Below, piece by piece: positions 50,476 through 58,667 of a stretch of DNA of 64,000 nucleotides. The notes below the pieces were generated by a model. It searched no databases. It saw nothing but the letters and a program-made list of their open reading frames with translations, and was not told where the DNA came from. Position numbers and translations under genes: made by a program. Position 1 is the first letter of the stretch. Every line of letters begins with the position of its first letter. The stretch lies in contig JAJJPM010000077.1 of the NCBI GenBank assembly GCA_032907525.1, forward strand, positions 39,534-103,533. Reading direction: 5' to 3'. The stretch comes from JAHJQQ01 sp032907525 (lineage in GTDB: Bacteria > Pseudomonadota > Gammaproteobacteria > Thiohalobacterales > Thiohalobacteraceae).

Positions 50476-53364
50476 ATGCCCACACCCTCGGAAACGGGGC
50501 CGGCGGACGCCCGCGGCACGATGCCGGCCGACGACCGGTCCCTGAACATCGACGGCATGGAGCTGCGCACCATCAAGCGCCGCTTCATGGCGATCAACAA
50601 CGACCGCCTCAAGCGCGTCTACCAGGGACTGCGCGATCGCCAGAAGATCTTCTTCGAACTCCTGCCGCTGCTGTTCCACATCAATCACCCCATGCTGCCG
50701 GGCTATCTGTCCAGCAAGACGCCGGCCGGGATCGCGGAATACACGCCGGGCAACCGCTGCGTCGAGGCGGCACGGCGCCTCTCCAAGAGCTTCACCTACC
50801 AGCGACGGGCTCAGCGGCGCTTCGACATTCACGCGCTGTACCTCATGGGGTCGAGCGGCACCATCGCCTACTCCGACACGAGTGACTTCGACATCTGGGT
50901 CTGTATCCGCCCGGACATGTCCGACGAGGAGCGGCAGGCGCTGGCCCACAAGGCCGAATGCATAGAGTCCTGGGCGGGGTCGCTGGGCCTGGAGGCGCAC
51001 TTTTTCATCATGAACGACGAGGCCTTCCGTCGCGGCGAGATGCAGACGCTGTCGCGCGAGAGCAGCGGCAGCGCGCAGCACCACCTGCTGCTCGACGAAT
51101 TCTATCGCACCGGCCTGCTGGTCGCCGGGCGTTATCCGGTGTGGTGGCTGGTGCCGCCGCAGTACGAGCCGGTGTACGCCCAGTACGTACACGACCTGAA
51201 GCACAAGCGCTTCATCGGCCCGCAGGACACGGTCGATTTCGGCTGCATCGCACGCATGCCGGCAGGCGAGTTCTTCGGGGCCACGCTGTGGCAGCTGTAC
51301 AAGGCGGTGTCATCCCCCTACAAGTCGGTGCTGAAGATCCTCCTCATGGAGGCCTATGCCGCCGAGTATCCGGCCACCGAGCTCCTGAGCCTGCGCTACA
51401 AGTCCGCCGTGTGGCGCGGCGATACCAATCTGGACGAACTCGACCCGTACGTGCAGATGGGTGCCCGCGTCGAGGAATATCTGCTGCGGCATCACGAGAC
51501 CGAACGCCTCGAGCTGGCACGCCGCTGTTTCTATTTCAAGGTCAACGAGCCGATGAGCCGCCCGGACAGGCTCGGCAACATCACCTGGCGCCGGGAGGCC
51601 ATGCGCGAGCTGGTCACGGCCTGGGGCTGGTCGGATGCGCACCTGCTCATGCTCGATTCGCGCCGCACCTGGAAGATCCACCGCGTCCTGGAGGAGCGCC
51701 AGGCGCTGGTCGAGGTGCTCACCCAGAGTTATCGTGCCCTGTCGGACTTCGCCCGCCGCCACAGCGACGGCATGGCCATCGACCCGGCCGATCTGCATCT
51801 GCTCGGCCGGCGCCTGTATGCCGCCTTCGAGCGCAAGGCCGGCAAGGTCGAGATCATCAACCCCGGCATCTCCGACGATCTGATGGAGGAGCGGCTGTCG
51901 CTGCATCAGGTGCGCGGCAGCGAGTCGGGCTGGGCGCTGTTCCGCGGCGACGTGCGCAGCGGCGACACCCAGGGCCAACGTCCGCTGAAGCGCGCGCACA
52001 GCCTCATCGAGGTGCTGGCCTGGTGCCATTTCAACCGACTGCTGCACCCGTTCGCCAGCATGATCAGCCTGCACCCCGACGACTGCGACATCAGCAGCTG
52101 GGAATTGCGTTCGGTGACCGACTGCCTGCAGCAACTGTACCCCAACGGCCTGCTCGCCGAGGCGGAAATGGCCGATCTGGCGCGCCCTGCGCAGGTCCGC
52201 CAGGCGGCGCTGTTCATCAATCTCGGCATCGATCCCATGGCGACGCTGACGCGCGAAGGCATGCAGCTGGTCAGCAACCGCACCGACGCGCTGAGCTACG
52301 GCGGCCGCTGGGAAAACCTGGCGCTGACCTTCGAACAGATCGCCGTGACGTCCTGGCAGGAAGTGCTCACCGTCCGTTATGCCGGCGAGACGGCGCTGCT
52401 CGACTGCCTGTGCGACTACCTTGCCTGGGCGCCGCTGTCGGCCGGTCACAAGCCCGCGCCCATGGCCTGCTTCAGCTTCTCATCGACGCGCGGCGCGCCC
52501 ATCGCCCACCGCGTGGAGGAGGTGTTCCGCAGTGTCATCGACTGGTTTCACGACGGCACCGAAGGCCGCAACGGCCGCTACATCCTGCAGGTCGGCCACG
52601 ACTATTTCGTGCTGCAGCCGGAGAACGACGTGCCCCGCTACCAGCGCTTCGCCAATCTGACGGCACTGCTCAACCATCTGAGCGCGCCGCAGGAGGCCTT
52701 CAGTGCGATCCGCGCGGACTGTCATACGCTGACCGAGACGCCGCTGCGGCAGATATTCGCTGCGAACCGCCCCGGCAGCGTCCAGCTGTTCTATCAGGTG
52801 CAGGGCGACCACGCGACAGTCTACGTGATCGACGAAAGGGGATCGCTGTTCCATCAGCAGGTCGCCTTCCACGACAACCTTACGCTGCTGACGCAGTTCC
52901 AGCGCTTCCTCGAGAAAGTGCGGCATCGCCGCGACTTCCTCGATCAGAACACGGGCTGCGGCGGCGATGGCGAGGATATCGAGTACTACCAGATCGTACA
53001 GCGTGCCGGCGATGCACCGCGGCTCGAGCGCCAGAACATCAGCCCCTTCCGCCAGTCGCGCAGCTATTTCGGCGTGCAGGTCATCGGCGATCTGCTCGAA
53101 GAGAACCGCACGGTCTTCACCATGTACTGCAACGATCAGGAATTCTCCACCCTGGAGCACGGCGACCGGCTGTTCGAAGTGGTGGCGGGCTACGTGCTCA
53201 GCCAGCGCGCGAGCGGCCAGCCGTATCCGATCTACATCACCGACATCGACCTGGCCCGCGGCCTGCTCGGTGCCGACAGCGGCCAGGGGCTGCAGACGGT
53301 GCACTTCCTGAACTACAAGAAACGCATCGAAGCGCGCCTGAACCAGGCGTTGGCGGGGCTTTGA
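50476..53364 (+). CDS. cyaA: Class I adenylate cyclase
   Basis: This is a 962-residue enzyme making cyclic AMP, somewhat longer than the E. coli protein. The class I catalytic N-terminal domain starts with INNDRLKRVYQGLRDRQKIF. It carries the nucleotidyltransferase motif LMGSSGTIAYSDTSDFDIWV with the Gly-Ser and the two Asp residues, and LWQLYKAVSSPYKSVLKILL. The C-terminal regulatory half is conserved in length. The ATG at 50476 is 7 bases after the PAS gene. Its place between argH and lysA-dapF-xerC matches Pseudomonas. The regulator CRP is not in this window. Confidence 0.96.
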   Translation: MPTPSETGPADARGTMPADDRSLNIDGMELRTIKRRFMAINNDRLKRVYQGLRDRQKIFFELLPLLFHINHPMLPGYLSSKTPAGIAEYTPGNRCVEAARRLSKSFTYQRRAQRRFDIHALYLMGSSGTIAYSDTSDFDIWVCIRPDMSDEERQALAHKAECIESWAGSLGLEAHFFIMNDEAFRRGEMQTLSRESSGSAQHHLLLDEFYRTGLLVAGRYPVWWLVPPQYEPVYAQYVHDLKHKRFIGPQDTVDFGCIARMPAGEFFGATLWQLYKAVSSPYKSVLKILLMEAYAAEYPATELLSLRYKSAVWRGDTNLDELDPYVQMGARVEEYLLRHHETERLELARRCFYFKVNEPMSRPDRLGNITWRREAMRELVTAWGWSDAHLLMLDSRRTWKIHRVLEERQALVEVLTQSYRALSDFARRHSDGMAIDPADLHLLGRRLYAAFERKAGKVEIINPGISDDLMEERLSLHQVRGSESGWALFRGDVRSGDTQGQRPLKRAHSLIEVLAWCHFNRLLHPFASMISLHPDDCDISSWELRSVTDCLQQLYPNGLLAEAEMADLARPAQVRQAALFINLGIDPMATLTREGMQLVSNRTDALSYGGRWENLALTFEQIAVTSWQEVLTVRYAGETALLDCLCDYLAWAPLSAGHKPAPMACFSFSSTRGAPIAHRVEEVFRSVIDWFHDGTEGRNGRYILQVGHDYFVLQPENDVPRYQRFANLTALLNHLSAPQEAFSAIRADCHTLTETPLRQIFAANRPGSVQLFYQVQGDHATVYVIDERGSLFHQQVAFHDNLTLLTQFQRFLEKVRHRRDFLDQNTGCGGDGEDIEYYQIVQRAGDAPRLERQNISPFRQSRSYFGVQVIGDLLEENRTVFTMYCNDQEFSTLEHGDRLFEVVAGYVLSQRASGQPYPIYITDIDLARGLLGADSGQGLQTVHFLNYKKRIEARLNQALAGL

Positions 53365-53371
53365 GTGTAGA

Positions 53372-53397
53372 GGGGGACAGACTCAAGTCTGTCCCCC
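53372..53397. repeat. Palindrome, GGGGACAGACTT family, copy 2
   Basis: GGGGGACAGACT and its complement are joined with one central mismatch (CA in place of TA). It lies 7 bases after the cyaA stop and just before the convergent DUF302 gene end, so it may double as a transcript end for both. Copy 1 is at 28359-28382. Confidence 0.88.
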
Positions 53398-53403
53398 GGG
53401 CCC

Positions 53404-53859
53404 CTAGTCCTTGCGGCGCACCCGTTCGAGGATGGCGCGCAGGTCCTGCTCCCAGCGCGTGAACAGCGCGGTCAGTTCGGGGTCGCCGTAGGCCTCGCTC
53501 AGGTAGGTCGGATTGGCCGCGGCGAGCAGCGTCTCTTCCGCCTCCGCGAAGATCGCGATCTGCAGCGGCAGGTGGGGGATCAGCTCCGGGTAGCGCGCGC
53601 TGAGGGCGCGGATCTCGTCCGGCTTACCGAAGAACACCACGCGGTACTTGTCGGTCTTGTAACCGAACTCCGTCAGACCGATGTCCACGCGCTGGACCCG
53701 CGACAGGGTGTATCCCTGCGTGCCGATCGCCTGCTGCAGCAGCAGCATGGTCTCCTCGAACGGCTCGGAGGAGCGCACCATCAGCATGTCGTCGGCGACC
53801 GCGGCCGCCGCGACGACCCACAGCAGCAGTCCCGCCAGCAGGCGCCGCGCACGCATCAT
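53404..53859 (-). CDS. Exported DUF302 protein
   Basis: This is a 151-residue protein with signal peptide ARRLLAGLLLWVVAAAAVA, then a DUF302 domain (VRSSEPFEETMLLLQQAIG, then FFGKPDEIRALSARYPELIP and LPLQIAIFAEAEETLL). DUF302 is a small alpha/beta domain common in sulfur- and metal-stressed bacteria, with function not established. The ATG at 53859 overlaps the upstream cytochrome gene, which ends in the same domain, so two DUF302 units are made from one operon. Confidence 0.87.
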   Translation of the reverse strand: MMRARRLLAGLLLWVVAAAAVADDMLMVRSSEPFEETMLLLQQAIGTQGYTLSRVQRVDIGLTEFGYKTDKYRVVFFGKPDEIRALSARYPELIPHLPLQIAIFAEAEETLLAAANPTYLSEAYGDPELTALFTRWEQDLRAILERVRRKD

Positions 53860-54914
53860 AGGGTCGCCTCCTCCAGGATCTCCGTATACAGCCTGTACAT
53901 CTCGTCGCAGGCCCGGTCGAGCTCGGCGTTGTTGAACAGATGGCTGAGCCGCTTCGGGTTGATGCTCATGACGAGAACCTTGTCGTCCCGTTCCACCACG
54001 GTGACGCGGCAGGGCAGAAACAGGCCGACGCGCGGATCCAGCGCCAGGGCGTCGTAGAGAAACTGGAAGTTGCAGAAATACACCATCACCTGGCGGGTGT
54101 TGAGCTCGTCTTCCGGAAAGAGCCCATCCTCCAGATACTGGTCGCGGATCAGCCGGAAATTCTTGCCGACCGCGGCGCGCTTCACCGCCTCGACCGTCTC
54201 CTCCAGTCCATAGGGGGACTCCATCACCAGCATGGCCGGCTCCGGTTCGGCCGGCGTTTCCACGGGCGGCGCCGCCGTTTCGAAGCTGCGCACATAGCTG
54301 ACCAGATCGTCGATGTCCCGCTCCGTGAGGCCCTGCTCGAGGAAGGACACCATGGGCGTTCCCGCGCGGCCGTTCATGAGCGTCGCCTTGATCATGGCGT
54401 CGGTGGCGGCCTGCAGGAAACCGGGATTGTTGAGCGCGGGCGCGATGATCGGCAGGTCGCGCGGCCGCGAGAAGGTCACGCCGGTGCCGTGCCCGCCCTG
54501 TCCCTGCTCGCCATGACAGGCGGCGCAGTGCTGTGCGAACAGCGTGGCGCCGCGCGCCGGATCGCCGGCGACGGGCGCATCGGGGAAGCGCGCGGGCGCG
54601 GCGTCGCGCTGCCAGCCGCGCACATGACGTACGATGGCGGCGATGTCGGCGTCGCTCAGGCGGGTGAATGCCGGCATGACGCGGCCTGGCCGCCCCAGAC
54701 GTATGGTGCGTTCGAGGTAGGCATCATCGACGCTGGCCAGAAAGGCGGGCAGGGCCAGCGGTACGCCCACGCCGCCGTTGCCGGATTCGCCGTGGCAGAC
54801 CGCGCAGTTGCGCGCGTACAGGAGCGCGCCGTCGGGTTCGGCGTACACGGTGCCGACGGCGCCCGCGAGCAGGCACGGCACGATCATCAGCAGACGTCGA
54901 AAGAGGCTTTTCAC
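53856..54914 (-). CDS. Diheme cytochrome c fused to a DUF302 domain
   Basis: The protein has about 352 residues. The GTG start near 54914 gives a signal peptide (LFRRLLMIVPCLLAGAVGTVYA). Two cytochrome c domains follow, with heme sites CAVCH and CAACH and candidate axial Met residues in GRVMPAFTRLSDADIAAI and GTPMVSFLEQGLTERDIDDL. A DUF302 domain makes up the last 130 residues. The protein should carry two hemes in the periplasm. The start is uncertain, as a longer TTG-initiated frame exists. It overlaps the second DUF302 gene by 4 bases. The electron partner is unknown. Confidence 0.85.
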   Translation of the reverse strand: MKSLFRRLLMIVPCLLAGAVGTVYAEPDGALLYARNCAVCHGESGNGGVGVPLALPAFLASVDDAYLERTIRLGRPGRVMPAFTRLSDADIAAIVRHVRGWQRDAAPARFPDAPVAGDPARGATLFAQHCAACHGEQGQGGHGTGVTFSRPRDLPIIAPALNNPGFLQAATDAMIKATLMNGRAGTPMVSFLEQGLTERDIDDLVSYVRSFETAAPPVETPAEPEPAMLVMESPYGLEETVEAVKRAAVGKNFRLIRDQYLEDGLFPEDELNTRQVMVYFCNFQFLYDALALDPRVGLFLPCRVTVVERDDKVLVMSINPKRLSHLFNNAELDRACDEMYRLYTEILEEATL

Positions 54915-55004
54915 CGCGGGATTTTCATGACTGTCGGAACCGCGCCCAGTATGGAAACCCGCATCCGCTGTGTCGTTGATGTATATCAAAACCCGGGCAA
55001 TGGA

Positions 55005-55679
55005 TCAGTTCGCCGGGAACCTTCCATCGAGCCATGCGCGAATATCGGCGATCTCCTCCGCGCACAGCGTGTGCGGCATGCGATAGGCGTGGAACTCCAC
55101 ATTGCAGCCCAGCGCGAGGAGCTGGTCGCGGCTGGCCGCGCCCAGCGCGAAAGGCACCACGGGATCGTCGCTGCCGTGCGCCATGAAGATGGGCGTGCCG
55201 CGATTCGCCTCGGTCATTTCCGTGGCGAGCGCGCCCGGCAAGGGTACATAGCCCGACAGCGCCATGACGCCGGCCAGCGGCAGCGTGCAGGTCAGACCGG
55301 CCTGCAGGACGACGGCACCGCCCTGCGAGAAGCCGGCCAGGACGATGCGCCCGGGAGGCACGCCGCGCGCGACCTCGGCATCGATCAGGCCGCCGACGGC
55401 CGCGACCGAGGCACGGATGCCGTCCTCGTCGGTGTCGCCGGCGATATCCGTGCGGCGGATGTCGTACCAGGCGCGCATCACATAGCCGGCATTGATCGTG
55501 ACCGGCCTGCGCGGCGCGTGCGGCAGCACGAAGCGCACACCGCGCCCGAGCTGGCCCAGTTCGGGTACCAGGGGTTCGAAATCGTGGCCGTCCGCGCCCA
55601 GGCCGTGCAGCCAGATGACGCTGGCCGTGGCCGCGACCGGCGGCTCGATGATCAGGGATTCCAGAGGTTCCTGCGGCAT
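55005..55679 (-). CDS. Carboxylesterase/phospholipase of the alpha/beta-hydrolase family
   Basis: This is a 224-residue cytoplasmic alpha/beta hydrolase of the acyl-protein thioesterase-like group. Diagnostic parts are VIWLHGLGADGHDFEPLVPE, RAWYDIR, the nucleophile elbow LAGFSQGGA, MAHGSDDPVVP with the catalytic Asp, and RMPHTLC with the catalytic His. The ATG at 55679 is preferred because AGGA lies 8 bases upstream; the ATG at 55688 is possible. It is divergent from lptM. Confidence 0.93.
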   Translation of the reverse strand: MPQEPLESLIIEPPVAATASVIWLHGLGADGHDFEPLVPELGQLGRGVRFVLPHAPRRPVTINAGYVMRAWYDIRRTDIAGDTDEDGIRASVAAVGGLIDAEVARGVPPGRIVLAGFSQGGAVVLQAGLTCTLPLAGVMALSGYVPLPGALATEMTEANRGTPIFMAHGSDDPVVPFALGAASRDQLLALGCNVEFHAYRMPHTLCAEEIADIRAWLDGRFPAN

Positions 55680-55786
55680 GCCGGGCATCCTACCGGAGCG
55701 GGGCGGCCACCGGCCAGCGCCGCTTTGCCATGGGCCGTGCTTTGCGTTAATGTCGCGCGCAATCCGCACTCATACGATTCGCACCC

Positions 55787-55912
55787 ATGTCCCGACTCCG
55801 CCCGACCCTGCTGATCCTGCTCGGCCTGCTCGCGGCGGCCGCGCTCTCGACCGCCGGCTGCGGCCAGAAGGGTGATCTGTACCTGCCCGACCGGAGCGAG
55901 CAGGAAGGCTGA
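55787..55912 (+). CDS. lptM: Small lipoprotein LptM (LppL/YifL)
   Basis: This is a 41-residue lipoprotein. MSRLRPTLLILLGLLAAAAL leads to a lipobox ending in TAGC, so Cys25 would be lipidated. The mature start CGQKGDLYLPD is the signature of the LptM family, which assists assembly of the LptD LPS transporter. It directly precedes lysA-dapF, the usual position of this gene. Confidence 0.93.
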   Translation: MSRLRPTLLILLGLLAAAALSTAGCGQKGDLYLPDRSEQEG

Positions 55913-55965
55913 ACCGCCGCGGCCGGAAGAACTCCCGAAACGCGCCCACCGCCCAGGCAGCACCG

Positions 55966-57213
55966 ATGGACCATTTCAACTACCGTGACGGCCGGCTGTT
56001 CGCCGAAGACGTTCCGCTCGAGGATATCGCGGCGCGCTTCGGCACGCCGACCTATGTCTATTCGCGCGCCACGCTGGAGCGCCACTGGCGCGCCTTCGAC
56101 ACAGCGCTGGCCGGACGGCCGCACCTGATCTGCTACGCCGTCAAGGCCAACTCCAATCTGGCCATCCTCAACCTGTTCGCGCGGCTGGGCTCCGGCTTCG
56201 ACATCGTCTCGGGCGGGGAGCTGGAGCGCGTGCTCAAGGCCGGCGGCGATCCGGGGAAGGTCGTGTTCTCCGGGGTCGGCAAGAGTGCCGCGGAGATGCG
56301 GCGCGCGCTCGAGGCCGGTATCCGCTGCTTCAACGTCGAATCCGAGCCCGAACTGGAGCGGCTGAACGAGGTGGCCGGCGGGCTCGGCGTGCGCGCGCCG
56401 GTGTCGCTGCGTGTCAACCCCGATGTCGACGCCGGCACGCACCCCTACATCTCCACGGGCCTGAAGGAAAACAAGTTCGGTATCGACATCGCCATCGCCG
56501 ACGAGGTGTATGCACGCGCGGCCGGGCTGCCGCACCTGGAGGTGGTCGGCGTCGACTGCCACATCGGCTCCCAGCTCACCCAGGTCACGCCCTTCGTCGA
56601 CGCGCTCGCGCGCGTGCTGGCACTGGTCGACCGCCTTGCGGCGCGCGGCATCGCCGTCCGGCACCTCGATCTCGGCGGCGGACTCGGCATCCGTTACCGC
56701 GACGAACAGCCGCCCGAGCCGCGCGACTATCTGGCGCCGATCCTGGCGGCCATCGGCGAGCGCGATGTGGAGATCATGCTCGAGCCGGGCCGCGCCATCG
56801 TCGGCAACGCCGGCATACTGCTCACCCGCGTCGAGTACCTGAAGCACACGGGACACAAGGACTTCGCCATCATCGATGCGGCCATGAACGACCTGCTGCG
56901 GCCGGCGCTGTACGGCGCCTGGCAGGCCATCGTCCCCGTGCGGCCGCGCACGGACCGGGCGCCGCGCGCCTACGATCTGGTCGGTCCCGTCTGCGAGACG
57001 GGCGACTTCCTCGGCAAGGACCGCGAGCTGGCGCTGGCCCCCGGCGATCTGCTGGCGGTGCGCTCGGCCGGCGCCTACGGCTTCTCCATGAGTTCGAACT
57101 ACAATTCACGTCCCCGCGCCGCCGAAGTGATGGTCGACGGCGACCAGGCCCACACCGTGCGCCAGCGTGAGACCCTGGACGACCTGTGGCGCGGCGAACA
57201 GGCGCTGCCGTAG
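55966..57213 (+). CDS. lysA: Diaminopimelate decarboxylase
   Basis: This PLP enzyme makes lysine from meso-diaminopimelate; 415 residues. The PLP Lys is in ICYAVKANSNLAIL near residue 58. Other conserved parts are GFDIVSGGELERVL, VDCHIGSQLTQ, HLDLGGGLGIRY, PGRAIVGNAG, GPVCETGDFLGKD and AYGFSMSSNYNSRPRAAEV. The ATG at 55966 gives MDHFNYRDGRLFAEDVPL, the family start. It is 53 bases after lptM. Confidence 0.97.
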   Translation: MDHFNYRDGRLFAEDVPLEDIAARFGTPTYVYSRATLERHWRAFDTALAGRPHLICYAVKANSNLAILNLFARLGSGFDIVSGGELERVLKAGGDPGKVVFSGVGKSAAEMRRALEAGIRCFNVESEPELERLNEVAGGLGVRAPVSLRVNPDVDAGTHPYISTGLKENKFGIDIAIADEVYARAAGLPHLEVVGVDCHIGSQLTQVTPFVDALARVLALVDRLAARGIAVRHLDLGGGLGIRYRDEQPPEPRDYLAPILAAIGERDVEIMLEPGRAIVGNAGILLTRVEYLKHTGHKDFAIIDAAMNDLLRPALYGAWQAIVPVRPRTDRAPRAYDLVGPVCETGDFLGKDRELALAPGDLLAVRSAGAYGFSMSSNYNSRPRAAEVMVDGDQAHTVRQRETLDDLWRGEQALP

Positions 57214-57250
57214 GGGCGCGCACCGTGCAAGCGCGGACACAACCCTGATG

Positions 57251-57330
57251 GCCACGAAATCCACGAAACCCACAAAAAATACTCATAGAAAACCCTCGGC
57301 AGTGTTCGTGGGTTTCGTGGATTTCGTGGC
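57251..57330. repeat. Palindromic repeat, GCCACGAAATCC family, perfect 23-bp arms
   Basis: The arms 57251-57273 and 57308-57330 are perfect complements, with a 34-base loop. It lies between lysA and the methyltransferase gene. Confidence 0.96.
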
Positions 57331-57377
57331 CAATACGCTGTTCTCATCGCCGTCGTGATGAGGGTGGGATTCACATA

Positions 57378-58049
57378 ATGGACCGCATTCCCGAATCGGA
57401 GCTGATGGACGACCCCGCACAGGCGCTGGCCTATGCGCGCGCGGATTTCGAGCAGCCGCACAATCAGTTCGTCGCGCAGTTCCGCCTGTGCTTTCCGGAC
57501 TGGAACGGCGCAGGGCATGTCCTCGACCTCGGCTGCGGGCCCGGTGACATCTGCCGGCGCTTCGCGCAGGCGTTTCCCGATGTTCACGTCCATGGCGTCG
57601 ACGGCGCCGCGGCCATGCTCGCCATCGGCCGTGACGATCTGCGCGCAGCCGGGCTCGAACGGCGCGTGCAGCTGCACGCGGGCTATCTTCCCGGCGCGGC
57701 GCTGCCGCGTGAGCGCTACGACGTGGTCATCTCCAACAGCCTGCTGCATCACCTGACCGATCCGCAGGCCCTGTGGCAGACCGTGCTGCACCATGCGGCG
57801 CCCGGCGCGCCGGTGTTCGTGATGGATCTGCGCCGGCCGCAGAGCCGCGAGCAGGCCGCGGAACTGGTGGCGCTCTACGCCGCCGGCGAACCCGAGGTGC
57901 TGCGCACGGATTTCCACAACTCCCTGCTGGCCGCCTATCGCGTCGATGAAATCGAAGCGCAGCTGCGTACTGCCGGAATCGACTGGCTGCGCGTGGAAGC
58001 GGTCGGCGACCGGCATCTGATCGCTCACGGCCGGAGGCCGCAGCCGTGA
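57378..58049 (+). CDS. SAM-dependent methyltransferase
   Basis: This is a 223-residue class I methyltransferase. Motif I is HVLDLGCGPGDICRRFAQAF near residue 48, the acidic post-I residue is in VHGVDGAAAML, and VVISNSLLHHLTDPQALWQ corresponds to motif IV. It is related to UbiE/Methyltransf_25 proteins, but the substrate is unknown. Its stop overlaps the GTG start of the CoA-binding gene by 4 bases. It separates lysA from dapF here, whereas they are adjacent in many relatives. Confidence 0.85.
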   Translation: MDRIPESELMDDPAQALAYARADFEQPHNQFVAQFRLCFPDWNGAGHVLDLGCGPGDICRRFAQAFPDVHVHGVDGAAAMLAIGRDDLRAAGLERRVQLHAGYLPGAALPRERYDVVISNSLLHHLTDPQALWQTVLHHAAPGAPVFVMDLRRPQSREQAAELVALYAAGEPEVLRTDFHNSLLAAYRVDEIEAQLRTAGIDWLRVEAVGDRHLIAHGRRPQP

Positions 58050-58468
58050 GCGGGTTTCGGAATCCCTCCACCGAACGCATCCGCGTCCTGCTGGCCGAGA
58101 TCCGGACCATCGCCGTCGTCGGGCTGTCGCCGCGCCCGAATCGGCCGAGCCATCAGGTCGCGCAGGCCATGCAGCGCTTCGGCTACCGAATCATCCCGGT
58201 GCGGCCGGCGGTGGACGACGTGCTCGGCGAGCGCGCATATCCGGATCTGCATGCGCTGCCGGGACCGGTCGATCTGGTCAACGTGTTCCGCAACCCGAAG
58301 GACATAGGCCCGATCGTCGATGCCTGCATCGCGCTGAAGCTGCCGCGGCTGTGGCTGCAGGACGGGGTCGTCAACGAGGCCGAAGCGCTGCGTGCACAGG
58401 CGGCGGGCATCGAGGTGATCATGGACCGCTGCATATACCGCGATTATCTGGCGTTGAGAAAAACCTGA
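58046..58468 (+). CDS. CoA-binding domain protein (YccU-like)
   Basis: This is a 140-residue single-domain Rossmann-like protein. TIAVVGLSPRPNRPSHQVAQ is the CoA-binding start, and VDLVNVFRNPKDIGPIVDA and PRLWLQDGVVNEAEA are conserved in the CoA_binding_2 family. It ends EVIMDRCIYRDYLAL, which is typical. It binds CoA or an acyl-CoA; the physiological role is unknown. The GTG at 58046 overlaps the methyltransferase gene. Confidence 0.9.
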   Translation: MSGFRNPSTERIRVLLAEIRTIAVVGLSPRPNRPSHQVAQAMQRFGYRIIPVRPAVDDVLGERAYPDLHALPGPVDLVNVFRNPKDIGPIVDACIALKLPRLWLQDGVVNEAEALRAQAAGIEVIMDRCIYRDYLALRKT

Positions 58469-58470
58469 AA

Positions 58471-58611
58471 CACGAAGGCGCCGAAAGCCTCAACGCGTAG
58501 GGTGCGTCGAGGCGCAGCCTGACGCACCGGGCCCCGCGCCACGGTGCGTCGCTGCGCCGACGCACCCTACAGGCGACGGTCTTCATCGCGCGCCTTCGGC
58601 GCCTTCGTGTT
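58471..58611. repeat. Nested palindromes between the CoA-binding gene and dapF
   Basis: The outer arms CACGAAGGCGCCGAAAG (58471-58487) and CTTCGGCGCCTTCGTG (from 58594) surround an inner palindrome with arms GTAGGGTGCGTCG (58497-58509) and CGACGCACCCTAC (58558-58570). The outer element is related to 60236-60288. The inner one belongs to a GTAGGGTGCGT type that is dispersed in many proteobacteria. The arrangement looks like one repeat inserted into another. Confidence 0.85.
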
Positions 58612-58667
58612 GACATTTTTTATTGCAGCCGCTTTGCGGCGCTTCGTCTTTCGGGCAGACTGTCGGC

